This document shows positions 53,501 to 62,800 of a DNA stretch of 64,000 nucleotides, piece after piece. The first letter of the stretch is position 1. Every line of letters begins with the position of its first letter. The notes under the pieces are model-generated. The model searched no databases and was not told where the DNA came from. It worked only from the letters and a program-made list of their open reading frames with translations. The stretch is from assembly GCA_029257865.1 (NCBI GenBank), contig JARIAN010000030.1, forward strand, positions 16,524-80,523, given 5' to 3'. The position numbers and the translations under genes are program-made. Origin of the DNA: Phocaeicola sp. (GTDB lineage Bacteria; Bacteroidota; Bacteroidia; Bacteroidales; Bacteroidaceae).

Positions 53501-53894
53501 ATCATATAACCAATTCGGGGAAATTTTGGATCGTTATCATCCAACTAACAATCCTACTGGTACATTGCCGCGGGTAACATTTGAAGATCCCAATGGAAAT
53601 GCTCAGATGTCTGATCTCTATGTAGAAAATGGTAATTATTTGAAATTGAAAAATATAACCTTGGGTTATACATTGCCTAAATATATTTCATCAAAATTGG
53701 GTATGCAGAAACTTAGATTCTATGTCACTGCACAAAATTTATTTACTATTACAAAATATTCAGGTTATGACCCTGAATTGGGTGAGACTTATGCAGACAC
53801 AGATGATGCATATGGAGTAACTGAATTGGCGGTGGACCGTGGACAATTCCCTCAAACAAGATCTTTTATTATGGGTGTAAACATTAATTTCTAA
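50577..53894 (+). CDS. SusC/RagA TonB-dependent transporter with STN domain
   Basis: A 1105-residue outer-membrane barrel for glycan import. After the signal peptide comes an STN signalling domain (about residues 30-95, LSIVLSQIESQTNLLFAYNEAEIDL to EIEGRNIILSS), then a carboxypeptidase-regulatory-like domain (IKGVIVDNSGIPVIGASVQVQG), a TonB-box-like LEEVVVVGYTTQKKADLSG, the plug (VRVRGLGTIGNNDPLYVIDG, RIDVLKDAASAAIYGSRAANGV) and the barrel ending in RSFIMGVNINF. The STN domain is the part that contacts FecR, matching the gene next door. It pairs with susD, 10 bases downstream. Confidence 0.96.
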   Translation: MKKRFVSLLGAASLSLSLSASIQGTPVTLQESQTPLSIVLSQIESQTNLLFAYNEAEIDLGRKVSVNVKDKALDEVLESLFCKTAIDYEIEGRNIILSSKTEIKASVGQTKEIKGVIVDNSGIPVIGASVQVQGTTNGTITDMDGNFTLNASSDDVLTISYIGYVTQKIKVGNKTSFNIVLKEDNKTLEEVVVVGYTTQKKADLSGAVASVKMDEVSDMAVTGINHALQGKMSGVTVYQTSGAPGASASVRVRGLGTIGNNDPLYVIDGMPADNMNDVNPGDIERIDVLKDAASAAIYGSRAANGVVIIQTKKGKKSEKISVTFNTHHGFNTATKKVSLLDAAGRNLIHSEAYQNDGKSVPEYYTGPIGSVTRTNWQDEIYSTGYTGNYDLGLSGGSERARYNVALGYLSQDGILKNSGFDRVNFRVNTEMDITKNLKFGENLMITHSVQSIVPTYGAGGAVSSALVFDPSVSVYTEDGGYSGSGELGTDMRNPVSVLDRADKKITRDRIFGNVYAQWEILKGLALKTDFGYDWSQWQEKEYSGIVPEAGRPNTVAELTQQDWQSVRWMNATTLKYDGLWGKHKLMALGGWSFEDYRMNFLNARGTGFASDEESQRYLECASTVAWLLSGRKEWALMSGFMRLDYSFADRYLLSASFRADGSSKFAKKNRWGYFPSVSGAWRISEEAFFEGVKGTVQNFKLRASWGQLGNQNIFDFYPTYSQVKNTQDDDGYYVVFGKDEKYTGGRYEASIANKDIKWEVTTQTNVGIDLTLFNHLDITADYFQKNTSDVLLQVPITALAGVDSEPWVNAGKVRNRGFEFSMAWNGEKNGFTYNVYGNFSTIKNEVTSLGSGNEAIFGGSYGGSNITRTVVGEPMAHFYGYKTDGIFKNQADVDAYNAKYHKNAQIGDVKFLDLNNDNIIDDNDKTNIGDGFPDFTYGFGFDGSYKGFDLSLFFQGVAGYDIFKAINREGMFVRKSYNQFGEILDRYHPTNNPTGTLPRVTFEDPNGNAQMSDLYVENGNYLKLKNITLGYTLPKYISSKLGMQKLRFYVTAQNLFTITKYSGYDPELGETYADTDDAYGVTELAVDRGQFPQTRSFIMGVNINF

Positions 53895-53904
53895 TTATAA
53901 AACT

Positions 53905-55458
53905 ATGAAACTACAGAATATATTGTATTTATCTTTTTTCTTGCCATTAATATCTTCTTGTTCATTAGACCGAGAACCTTATGGATTGGCAGGCTTGTGG
54001 GAGACTGAAGGAAATGCTCAAAAAGGATTGGATGCTGCTTACCAGCCTTTTTATGAAGAAGAAGGTTACGGACGTGGACAATGGTGGGCAGGTACATTGA
54101 GTGATGATATGCGTGTAAATCGTGACAAACCAGAAATTGAACGTATGGCTAGATTTACAGAGGTATCTAACACATCTGGTGGTATGCATGACAACTGGAT
54201 TGTAATGTATAAAGTAATACGTAGAGCCAATGATGTATTAGCTAATGTTCCGAATATTGATATGCCGGAAGCTAAAAAACGTATGATGTTAGGAGAAGCA
54301 AACTTTTTATGTGCCTATGCGTATTTCCATTTGGCTAAACGTTTTGGAGGACTTCCATTTTATGATTTAAATGATCCTCAAAATTTCAATAAACCACGTG
54401 AGACCAAAGAACAGACTTACAGGAATATTGAAAATTATTTACTTGCTGCTATTGATTATTATAAAGATATTGATGGTAAGCCTTTGTGGGAACGTTCTAA
54501 CGAGGATTGGGGACGTCCTAATTTGGGTGCTGCTTATGGTTTGTTGGCTAAGGTATATGCACATTGGAATAAGATGGAACAAGCAAAGAATGCAGCTTGG
54601 GAAGTAATAAATTCGGGTAAATACGAATTGAATAAAACAGGAGGCAATGGTTTTGACCATTTATTTTCAATAGAGGGAGAAAAATCAAATGAAGTTTTAT
54701 TCAATTTGACAAATCTTCCGATTAGAAACTATGGTACAGTTACTTCAACTATCACTATGTCTGGATTTTTGACTGGAGGTAAAGGATGGTTTTACTTTGC
54801 ACCGACCCAAAGTTTGAGAGATGCATTTAAAGAGGGGGATTTACGACGAAAGACTACTATGGTAGGTAATGGTGATAAAGTTTCCTATCTTGGTCAGGAG
54901 TTTACTTTAAGTACAGATCCTATAAATGGTAATATCCGTGATATGCAAACGGGATGGATGTGTGTGAAGTATGCAAATGCCTACAAGAAACTGGCTCAGT
55001 GGGAGTGGGAAAGTGGTGCAGATATTCCATTGTTGCGTTATGCCGATGTCTTGTTGATTTATACAGAAGCTTTAATGGCAGAAAAAGGCTTGAATGGACA
55101 GAATCCGGATGCAAAGACTAATGATGGAAATATCTTAAAATATTTTAATGAGGTGCATGTGCGTGCGTTTGGAAATGATGAAAGCAAGAAAATGACCTCA
55201 ATTAACTTTTGGGATTTGGCAAATGAACGTCGTTGTGAACTAGCTTATGAGGATGAACGTCATTATGACTTGGTACGTTGGGGGTTGGCTAAACAGGTCT
55301 ATGGAAATAAGGAAACAGATCCTTATGGAGGACGTAAATTTGACCCTGTTAAAGATGCTCACCTACCACTTCCGCAGATTGAAATTGAAAATAGTAATGG
55401 AGTTCTGATAAATAATCCAGCTTCAGGATATTCAGATTTCGGGAATCATGCAAAATAA
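53905..55458 (+). CDS. SusD/RagB surface glycan-binding lipoprotein
   Basis: A 517-residue lipoprotein (LPLISSCSLDREP) that caps the SusC channel and binds the glycan. Typical features are the helical TPR-like N-terminal region with MLGEANFLCAYAYFHLAKRFGGLPFYD, the central DFLW-like PLWERSNEDWGRPNLGAAYGLLAKVYAHW, and the C-terminal NFWDLANERRCELAYEDERHYDLVRWG. Followed by a hairpin that may lower expression of the enzymes downstream relative to SusC/D. Confidence 0.94.
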   Translation: MKLQNILYLSFFLPLISSCSLDREPYGLAGLWETEGNAQKGLDAAYQPFYEEEGYGRGQWWAGTLSDDMRVNRDKPEIERMARFTEVSNTSGGMHDNWIVMYKVIRRANDVLANVPNIDMPEAKKRMMLGEANFLCAYAYFHLAKRFGGLPFYDLNDPQNFNKPRETKEQTYRNIENYLLAAIDYYKDIDGKPLWERSNEDWGRPNLGAAYGLLAKVYAHWNKMEQAKNAAWEVINSGKYELNKTGGNGFDHLFSIEGEKSNEVLFNLTNLPIRNYGTVTSTITMSGFLTGGKGWFYFAPTQSLRDAFKEGDLRRKTTMVGNGDKVSYLGQEFTLSTDPINGNIRDMQTGWMCVKYANAYKKLAQWEWESGADIPLLRYADVLLIYTEALMAEKGLNGQNPDAKTNDGNILKYFNEVHVRAFGNDESKKMTSINFWDLANERRCELAYEDERHYDLVRWGLAKQVYGNKETDPYGGRKFDPVKDAHLPLPQIEIENSNGVLINNPASGYSDFGNHAK

Positions 55459-55508
55459 TTAATGAAATCGTAGCTAGAGATTAGATTTATAATAACCTGA
55501 TTATAGAG

Positions 55509-55561
55509 AAAGGGAATAGCATAGAACTATAACAGCATATAGCAATATGTTATTCCCTTTT
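55509..55561 (+). terminator. Hairpin between susD and the GH92 gene
   Basis: AAAGGGAATAGCATA pairs with TATGTTATTCCCTTT (one G-U pair) across a 22-base loop, with TTTATAT after it. It is about 50 bases past the susD stop and 12 bases before the next start, so it may cause partial termination within the locus. Confidence 0.7.
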
Positions 55562-55572
55562 ATATCAAAAAT

Positions 55573-58503
55573 ATGCGTATGAAAAAAACTTTGTTATTCC
55601 TTGCTTGTTTATTTTCATTAAGTCTATCTGCTCAAGATAGAGGTAAACAAATCATAGACTATGTAGATCCGTTTGTGGGAACGGGGTTTCACGGACATAC
55701 TTATCCGGGAGCAACTTTGCCTTTTGGGGCAGTTCAGTTAAGCCCTGATACCCGGAGAGATAATTGGGATGCGTGTTCTGGTTATCACTATTCGGATTCA
55801 ACCTTATTAGGGTTCTCACATACCCATCTTAGTGGTACTGGTTGTATTGATTTAGGGGATTTGTTATTTAGACCTACCATATCACCATTACAAGAAGGCA
55901 GGCAACTATATAATCCGGCCAAATTCTTACATTCTTCAGAAAAGGCTATTCCAGGATATTATACTGTTATGCTGGAAGAAGAAAAGATTCAGGCTGAACT
56001 TACAGCCACTACCTATGCGGGTATGCACCGTTATACCTTCCCTAAAGGTAAAGACGCTTATGTCGTAATTGATTTAGCACACTTACTTACCGATGAATTT
56101 ATCTATGAAGCAGAACTGACACAGACTGGAAGGAACGAGATTACAGGTATGCGTCGTACTCGTGGATGGGTAGATAATCAATATGTATATTTTGTAGTAC
56201 AATTTGAGTCTCCCATTACTTCTCTTCAATTATTTAAAGACGGCAAACTGGTAAAGAAGAATAATGTCTTGTCGGGGCAGCATTTACAGGCATTGCTTGC
56301 ATTCGGGAAAATAAAATCTCAGCAAGTAATTGCGAAAGTCGGACTTTCTACTGTCAGTGTAGAAAATGCCCGTCTGAATCTTGAGAATGATATTAAAGAC
56401 TTTGATTTTGATGCAGTACGTAATCAGGCTGTCCATATTTGGGAAAATACGTTAAGTCAGATTAAAGTAGAAGGAGGTACAGAGGCACAGCGTACCAATT
56501 TCTATACTGCATGGTATCATACATTGGTAGTACCGAATGTAACTAGTGATGTTAATGGACAATACCGGCGCCATGATATGGCTATAGCTTCACTTCCTGT
56601 TGGGCAGAAGATGTATTCTACTCTTTCTCTGTGGGATACTTTCCGAGCTTGGAATCCACTGATGACACTGACAGATACTAAATTGGTCAATGATATGATT
56701 AATTCAATGCTGGCAATGTATGATGCATTGGGAGAGTTGCCTATGTGGCCTCTTTCTGCAGGTGAAACTGGTACTATGATTGGCTATCACTCTACTTCGG
56801 TCATTGCGGATGCGTATATGAAAGGTATACGTAGTTTTGATGCGGAAAAAGCATTAAAAGCGATGATTGCTTCTTCAGAAAAGAACAAAAAAGGAGCCGA
56901 TTACTATATTAAATATGGCTTTATTCCGTCAAATATCAAAAAAGAATCCATTTCCTGTCTGTTGGAGTTTGCTTATGATGATTGGGCTATTGCACAAATG
57001 GCTAAAGCTATGGGTAAACAGGATGTGTATGAAACCTATATCTTACGTTCACAAAACTACATGAATGTTTTTGATGGAAATACAAAGTTTTTCCGTGGAA
57101 AAAGAATGGATGGAAACTGGGAAACTAACTTCAATCCGTTTGAAGTAGGACGTGACTATACTGAAGCCACAGCTTGGCAGTACCGTTTCTTTGTCCCTCA
57201 TGATGTAAATGGTATGATTCAGCTATTTGGAGGGGAAAAAGAATTTACTTCCTGCCTGGATTCGTTGTATACTGTAACGTCTGATATTGATGGACATTTG
57301 GTGGATATTACCGGATTAATCGGACAATACGTGCATGGGAATGAACCTAGTCATCACATGGCATATTTATATAATTATGTAGGTCAGCCATGGAAAACAC
57401 AGGAAATGACCCGTCGCCTGCTGGATGAAATGTATGCTCCTACTCCAGAAGGTATTATCGGAAATGAAGATTGTGGGCAGATGTCTGCTTGGTATATCTT
57501 GTCGGCTATGGGATTCTACTCGGTGTGTCCGGGAAGTAATGAATTTTGTTTGACTACTCCTTTGTTTGACTTGGTAGAATTTAAACTTGCAAACGGAAAG
57601 ATATTAACTGTGAAGGCTAATAATCCAGCTCAAAATAAGTATATTGATAAGGTGACGCTTAACGGCCGGGTAATAGATAAAAACTTTATTACTTACGAAC
57701 AACTGATGCAAGGTGGAGAGTTGTCATTTACTTTGTCAAGCAAACCTAATTATGTTCGGGGTACTCAAGCGGAAGATTTCCCTTATTCTTTTACTAATGG
57801 AAAAGTTGTTTCTGTTCCATATGTGAATAAGGACTTGAATTTATTCCTTGATCAAATTGAAGTTCAGCTGGCTTCTGCTACAGAGGGTAGTAGTATTCAT
57901 TATACTTTGGATGGAACAGAACCTGGTGCTTCATCTCCAGTCTATACACAGCCCTTCACTTTGGATAAAACAACGACTGTCAAGGCACGGGCTTTCAAAA
58001 ATGGATATGAGCCTAGCCGTATACTGACTATTCAGGCTACAAAAGCTGAATTGCTTCCGCCGGTAGCTGCAGAAGGTAAAAAGCAGGGAACATCTTATAC
58101 GTATGTAGAAGGATATTTTCAGAAAGTAGCCGATTTGGCAAATGCTGAAGTAATAGAAAAAGGTGTGATGGCAGAACCTTCTATTAGGCAGGCTAAACAG
58201 GCTGATCATTTTGGATATATTTTTGAGGGAATTATTAATGTTCCTGAAGATGGGGTGTATACCTTTGCTACAAAATCGGATGATGGTAGTGTCTTGTATG
58301 TGGACAGGAATAAGGTTGTAGATAATGACAGTTCGCATGCAGCTATTACGGCTACCGGAAGAATTGCCTTGAAAAAAGGTTTTCATTCCTATCGCTTGCT
58401 TTATTTTGAGGATTACGAAGGTGAACATCTGAGTTGGGAATGGACTTTACCGGGAAAACAGGTATCTGAATCTATTCCTTTGAAAGCGCTTTTCTTAGAA
58501 TAA
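55573..58503 (+). CDS. GH92 alpha-mannosidase with chitobiase-like and PA14 domains
   Basis: A 976-residue secreted exo-alpha-mannosidase of family GH92. The signal peptide (ending LSLSAQ) is followed by the family start YVDPFVGTGFHGHTYPGATLPFG and the catalytic region with HGNEPSHHMAYLYNYVGQPWKT and GIIGNEDCGQMSAWYILSAMGFY, all intact. After about residue 750 come a chitobiase C-terminal-like module (GSSIHYTLDGTEPGASSPVY) and a PA14 module (about 840-970, FEGIINVPEDGVYTFATKSDDGS to LLYFEDYEGEHL). GH92 enzymes remove terminal alpha-mannose from N-glycans or mannan and some also act near phosphomannose. A second ATG two codons in is equally possible as start. Confidence 0.96.
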   Translation: MRMKKTLLFLACLFSLSLSAQDRGKQIIDYVDPFVGTGFHGHTYPGATLPFGAVQLSPDTRRDNWDACSGYHYSDSTLLGFSHTHLSGTGCIDLGDLLFRPTISPLQEGRQLYNPAKFLHSSEKAIPGYYTVMLEEEKIQAELTATTYAGMHRYTFPKGKDAYVVIDLAHLLTDEFIYEAELTQTGRNEITGMRRTRGWVDNQYVYFVVQFESPITSLQLFKDGKLVKKNNVLSGQHLQALLAFGKIKSQQVIAKVGLSTVSVENARLNLENDIKDFDFDAVRNQAVHIWENTLSQIKVEGGTEAQRTNFYTAWYHTLVVPNVTSDVNGQYRRHDMAIASLPVGQKMYSTLSLWDTFRAWNPLMTLTDTKLVNDMINSMLAMYDALGELPMWPLSAGETGTMIGYHSTSVIADAYMKGIRSFDAEKALKAMIASSEKNKKGADYYIKYGFIPSNIKKESISCLLEFAYDDWAIAQMAKAMGKQDVYETYILRSQNYMNVFDGNTKFFRGKRMDGNWETNFNPFEVGRDYTEATAWQYRFFVPHDVNGMIQLFGGEKEFTSCLDSLYTVTSDIDGHLVDITGLIGQYVHGNEPSHHMAYLYNYVGQPWKTQEMTRRLLDEMYAPTPEGIIGNEDCGQMSAWYILSAMGFYSVCPGSNEFCLTTPLFDLVEFKLANGKILTVKANNPAQNKYIDKVTLNGRVIDKNFITYEQLMQGGELSFTLSSKPNYVRGTQAEDFPYSFTNGKVVSVPYVNKDLNLFLDQIEVQLASATEGSSIHYTLDGTEPGASSPVYTQPFTLDKTTTVKARAFKNGYEPSRILTIQATKAELLPPVAAEGKKQGTSYTYVEGYFQKVADLANAEVIEKGVMAEPSIRQAKQADHFGYIFEGIINVPEDGVYTFATKSDDGSVLYVDRNKVVDNDSSHAAITATGRIALKKGFHSYRLLYFEDYEGEHLSWEWTLPGKQVSESIPLKALFLE

Positions 58504-58533
58504 TTTGTTTTTTTAACTTTAATACATAGAATC

Positions 58534-59685
58534 ATGAATACATTATTTTCTAAATTTTTATTGTGTTGTGCCGTAGCAGGTACAATAGGGGGATATTCTC
58601 ACATTAATGCTCAAAACTCTAGGACAGATAAATTACAGACTTATGTTTTGGATAATCCTTATCCCGTTGAAAAAATTGTTTCTCCTTCAGGAAAGAAGGT
58701 GAAGAATGTAATTCTTATGATTGGGGATGGCATGAGCTTGATGCATATTTATTCGGCATGGACTGCCAATAGAGGTAAGTTGTATATTGAAAATGCACCC
58801 GTTACCGGACTTTCTAAAACTTATTGTGCTAATAAATTAATAACTGACTCAGGTGCAGGAGGTACTGCCTTGTCGTCTGGAGTAAAAACAATGTACCATT
58901 CGGTAGGGGTAGATGTGGAGGGGAATCCTATTCCTTCTTTAATTTCCTTAGCTAAAGATAAAGGGTTATCTGCTGGAGTAGCGGTAACTTGCAGACTGTG
59001 GGATGCTACGCCTGCTGATTTTTGCTGTCATAATATAGATCGTGAAAATGAATATGAAATTGTAGCTGACTATGTGAATTGTAGAGCTGATTATGTAGTT
59101 GGTGGAGGGGGACTAAAGTTTGTGAATCGCCCTGACGGAAGAAATATCTATAAAGAATTGGAGCAGAAAGGTTATCAGATAGCTAAAAGTTGGGAGGAAT
59201 GCCTGAAATTGAAAGATGGGAAAATTTTTGCTGTAACCGATTCTTTTGATACACCAAAACCGAAGGATAGAGGGGATCGTCTGGCTCAGTCGTCACTGAA
59301 GGGAATGAATTTGCTTAATAAGAATGATAAAGGGTTCTTTATGATGATTGAAGGTTCACAACTTGATGATTATGGGCATTTTAATGATTTAGAAATGCTG
59401 ATGCAGGAAACATTGGACTTTGACCGTACTATTGGTGAAGTATTTAAATGGGCTGCTGAAGATGGAGAAACTCTGATAGTAATTACTGCTGATCATGAAA
59501 CAGGAGGCTTGACTTTGTTGGGAGGTGATAAAGAGAAAGGAGAAATCCAATGTAAATTTTCTACAACCAGTCACTCAGGGGTAATGGTGCCTGTATATGC
59601 TTTTGGCCCTGGGGCGGAAAATTTTACGGGTATTTACGAAAATACTGCTATCTTTGACAAAATAAAGAAATTGTTGAATTTATGA
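58534..59685 (+). CDS. Alkaline phosphatase family enzyme
   Basis: A 383-residue exported phosphatase (signal ending SHINAQ). Motifs of the alkaline phosphatase fold are complete: metal ligands in VILMIGDGMSLMHIYSA, the nucleophile serine in ITDSGAGGTALSSGVKT, IEGSQLDDYGHFNDLE, VITADHETGGLTL and TSHSGVMVPVYAFG. It is shorter than E. coli PhoA and lacks its usual insertions. Lying between GH92 and a GH63-like gene and overlapping the latter by four bases (ATGA), it is translationally coupled to a glycan hydrolase, which suggests that it removes phosphate from the same glycan rather than serving phosphate starvation. Confidence 0.92.
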   Translation: MNTLFSKFLLCCAVAGTIGGYSHINAQNSRTDKLQTYVLDNPYPVEKIVSPSGKKVKNVILMIGDGMSLMHIYSAWTANRGKLYIENAPVTGLSKTYCANKLITDSGAGGTALSSGVKTMYHSVGVDVEGNPIPSLISLAKDKGLSAGVAVTCRLWDATPADFCCHNIDRENEYEIVADYVNCRADYVVGGGGLKFVNRPDGRNIYKELEQKGYQIAKSWEECLKLKDGKIFAVTDSFDTPKPKDRGDRLAQSSLKGMNLLNKNDKGFFMMIEGSQLDDYGHFNDLEMLMQETLDFDRTIGEVFKWAAEDGETLIVITADHETGGLTLLGGDKEKGEIQCKFSTTSHSGVMVPVYAFGPGAENFTGIYENTAIFDKIKKLLNL

Positions 59686-61292
59686 AAAGACCTTATTATT
59701 TAGTATGTTGCTTGGCACTAGGATTTTTTGCAGCAAAAGGACATGCTCAGTCGTGTGGAAATGACAGTATATATAAGTTGCCTTATAAAGATACCTATGT
59801 GAAATCTCCTCTGGTGGCCGAAAATACTTACCGCATGGCCAAACCTTATTATACTGAACTGCCCAAGAGTATGGAAGAGGCCCGGAGTATTCTTCCGGCA
59901 CCATTCTGGGAAGGACATGAGGAAGAACTGCGTATGTATTGGAAGGCTTGGGAGATAGCAATAGGAAATATCCGGAATGTTTTGCCAGGTTCCGGTTTTG
60001 TGGCACCTTATATTGATACGGCTTATAATGGGAATATTTTTATGTGGGATTCTTCTTTCATTCTGATGTTTGCCCGTTATGGAGCACGTTTTTTCCCTTT
60101 CCAGAATACGTTGGATAATTTCTATGCCAAGCAGCATCCGGATGGGTTTATCTGCCGGGAGATTAAAGCGGATGGTGCTGACTGCTTTGAACGTTATGAT
60201 CCGGTGAGCACCGGACCTAATTTGATGCCTTGGTGTGAAATGGTGTATTATCATCAGTTTGGGGATACAGAGCGCCTGCATAAAATATTTCCAGTATTGT
60301 GTGCGTATTATAAGTGGCTGAAGTTGAATCATACTTGGCGGAATGGTACTTATTGGTCTAGCGGATGGGGTACCGGAATGGATAATATGCCTCGTGTGAA
60401 AAGTGAATACAGCATGATTTTCAGTCATGGTCATATGATTTGGCTGGATACTAATTTGCAGCAGCTCTTTATTGCAAACTTGCTGTTGGAAATGGGCTTC
60501 TATTTGGAACGCTGGCAGGAGATTGAGGAACTGGAGGATGAGGCAGCTATGCTGAAAAATTATATCCGTGAAAATCTGTGGGATGAAGAAACTGGCTTCC
60601 TGTATGACCAGTATGCAGACGGCTCTCTTTCTAAGACGAAAGGGATTGGAGCTTATTGGGCTTTATATTCTGATGTGCTTGATGAAGGACAGCTTAAGCG
60701 ACTTGTCAGCGAACTGGATAATCCGGCTACATTTAAGCGGACGCATCGGGTTCCTTCGCTTGCTGCGGATAATCCCCGTTATAAGGCTAATGGGCGTTAT
60801 TGGCAGGGGGGAGTATGGCCGGGTACTAATTATATGGTTATTAACGGACTGTTGGAAAAAGGGTTTAGGAAAGAAGCTCATGATATTGCTTTGAATCATT
60901 ATGGTCAAATCTTTAAAGTATTCCGGAAAACGGGAACTTTCTGGGAGTATTATGCTCCAGAGTCGGATGAACCGGGCTTTATGGCAAGGAAGGGTTTTGT
61001 AGGATGGACCGGATTGCCTCCTATTGCAGGGCTGATTGAACATATAATTGGTATCCGGGGAGATTTTACTCAGAAACAGATTGTGTGGGATTTGAACCTG
61101 ACGGAGGCTAATGGAATTGAACGTTATCCTTTTGGACCGGATGGCTTGGTTTCCTTTAAGGCTCAGCATAGGCGATCGGTTACGGATAAGCCTGTCATTG
61201 AGGTGGACTCTAATGTGGAGTTCGAACTGGTGGTATGGTATGGGGATAAAAAGGAAACTTTTAAGGTGGTGCCCGGAAAAAACAAGTTTTAA
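59682..61292 (+). CDS. Secreted MGH1/GH63-like (alpha/alpha)6-barrel hydrolase
   Basis: A 536-residue exported protein (signal ending FFAAKGHAQ) of the trehalase/GH63-like group sometimes labelled MGH1-like. Diagnostic segments are GNIFMWDSSFILMFARYG, DGADCFERYDPVSTGPNLMPW, YWSSGWGTGMDNMPR (with a likely catalytic aspartate), YWQGGVWPGTNYMVINGLLEKG, FWEYYAPESDEPGF and GFVGWTGLPPIAGLIEHIIG. Relatives cleave alpha-glucosides, alpha-mannosides or mannosylglycerate. Placed with GH92 and GH125 genes, an alpha-mannoside or glucosylated mannan is the likely substrate; the exact linkage is not readable. Confidence 0.82.
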   Translation: MKRPYYLVCCLALGFFAAKGHAQSCGNDSIYKLPYKDTYVKSPLVAENTYRMAKPYYTELPKSMEEARSILPAPFWEGHEEELRMYWKAWEIAIGNIRNVLPGSGFVAPYIDTAYNGNIFMWDSSFILMFARYGARFFPFQNTLDNFYAKQHPDGFICREIKADGADCFERYDPVSTGPNLMPWCEMVYYHQFGDTERLHKIFPVLCAYYKWLKLNHTWRNGTYWSSGWGTGMDNMPRVKSEYSMIFSHGHMIWLDTNLQQLFIANLLLEMGFYLERWQEIEELEDEAAMLKNYIRENLWDEETGFLYDQYADGSLSKTKGIGAYWALYSDVLDEGQLKRLVSELDNPATFKRTHRVPSLAADNPRYKANGRYWQGGVWPGTNYMVINGLLEKGFRKEAHDIALNHYGQIFKVFRKTGTFWEYYAPESDEPGFMARKGFVGWTGLPPIAGLIEHIIGIRGDFTQKQIVWDLNLTEANGIERYPFGPDGLVSFKAQHRRSVTDKPVIEVDSNVEFELVVWYGDKKETFKVVPGKNKF

Positions 61293-61354
61293 TTTTCTTC
61301 TTGGGTCTTGATGAGATGGTGATTGTTTTGTAGAATATACTTAAATACTATGGC

Positions 61355-62800
61355 ATGATGAAAAAATATAAATGGATTTTAGGAATTGCATTGGCATGCG
61401 GTATGTGGAATACCACGGAAACTGTTGCACAGACTGATAATGGGGCTGACTATGAGTCAAAGCGTCCGGCTGCCGCCAACCGTCACTTTTCTTCAAAGGC
61501 GGTTGAGGCTTTGATTGAACGGGTGAAAAGTGATATTGCAGACCCTAAGCTGCGCTGGATGTTTGAAAACTGTTATCCGAATACCTTGGATACGACCGTG
61601 AAATTTCAGCAGAAAGAGAATCGTCCCGATGCCTTTGTGATAACGGGGGATATTAATGCAATGTGGCTGCGCGATTCTTCTGCCCAACTGTGGCCGTATT
61701 TGCAGTTACTCGAACAGGATAAAGAATTGCAGCAGCTGGTGGCCGGACTTATTAACCGGCAGGCTGAGTGTATTTTGCTTGACCCTTATGCTAATGCGTT
61801 CAATGACGGACCGGTAGGCAGTTACTGGGAAACGGATTGTACACAGCATATGAGGAAGGAGTTGCATGAACGTAAATGGGAATTGGATTCGTTGTGCTAT
61901 CCGATTCGGATTGCTTATTTTTATTATCTGCTTACTGGGGATACTTCTGTCTTCGGTGAAACATGGCATCAGGCTATGCTGCTGGCGGTGAAAACGATGA
62001 AAGAACAGCAGCGTAAGGATGGAAACGGCCCTTATAGCTTTGTTCGTAGCAGTGAGCGGCCTACCGATTCGCAGATAAACGGGGGATTTGGGGCTCCTGT
62101 CAAGCCTAATGGAATGATTGTGTCGGCTTTCCGTCCTTCGGATGATGCTACTCAATATGGTTTTCTGGTCCCTTCAAATATGTTTGCCGTGGTCTCTTTA
62201 AGACAATTGGCCGAGATTGAATCAAAGGTGTATCGTCATAGGGAGTTTGCTGAGGAATGCACGGAACTGGCCAATGAGATTGATGAGGCTATCCGGAAAT
62301 ATGCAATTGTGAATCATCCGGTCTGTGGAAGAATCTATGCATTTGAAGTGGATGGCTTTGGGAATAGTCTGTGTATGGATGATGCAAATGTTCCGAGTTT
62401 GCTGGCTGCACCTTATTTGGGATATTGTTCGCCTGATGATGAACTGTATCAGAATACAAGGAAATTTGTATGGAGCGATAATAATCCTTATTTCTTCTCG
62501 GGTAAAGAGGGGGAAGGAATTGGCGGACCTCATGTCGGCTTGAATTATGCCTGGCCTATGAGTATTATTATGAAGGGGCTGACTTCCGACAGTAAAGAGG
62601 AGCTGGCTTATTGTTTGAGGATGCTTAGGAATACGGATGCGGGAACCGGCTTTATGCATGAATCGTTTAATGTGGATAATCAGGCTGATTTTACACGCTC
62701 CTGGTTTGCGTGGGCTAATACGCTGTTCGGCGAACTGATTGTGAAAGTGCATGAAAAATATCCGGATTTGTTGAAAACGTCTTTTAAAACGGAAAAATAA
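61355..62800 (+). CDS. GH125 exo-alpha-1,6-mannosidase
   Basis: A 481-residue exported enzyme of family GH125, whose known members remove alpha-1,6-linked mannose. Typical are CYPNTLDTTVKFQ, FVITGDINAMWLRDSSAQLWPYLQL, DCTQHMRKELHERKWELDSLCYPI, MIVSAFRPSDDATQYGFLVPSNMF and GFMHESFNVDNQADFTRSWFAWANTLFGEL. The start may be either of two adjacent ATG codons (61355 or 61358). Its TAA stop shares one base with the ATG of the ROK kinase gene (TAATG), so the last two genes of the locus are coupled. Confidence 0.95.
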   Translation: MMKKYKWILGIALACGMWNTTETVAQTDNGADYESKRPAAANRHFSSKAVEALIERVKSDIADPKLRWMFENCYPNTLDTTVKFQQKENRPDAFVITGDINAMWLRDSSAQLWPYLQLLEQDKELQQLVAGLINRQAECILLDPYANAFNDGPVGSYWETDCTQHMRKELHERKWELDSLCYPIRIAYFYYLLTGDTSVFGETWHQAMLLAVKTMKEQQRKDGNGPYSFVRSSERPTDSQINGGFGAPVKPNGMIVSAFRPSDDATQYGFLVPSNMFAVVSLRQLAEIESKVYRHREFAEECTELANEIDEAIRKYAIVNHPVCGRIYAFEVDGFGNSLCMDDANVPSLLAAPYLGYCSPDDELYQNTRKFVWSDNNPYFFSGKEGEGIGGPHVGLNYAWPMSIIMKGLTSDSKEELAYCLRMLRNTDAGTGFMHESFNVDNQADFTRSWFAWANTLFGELIVKVHEKYPDLLKTSFKTEK

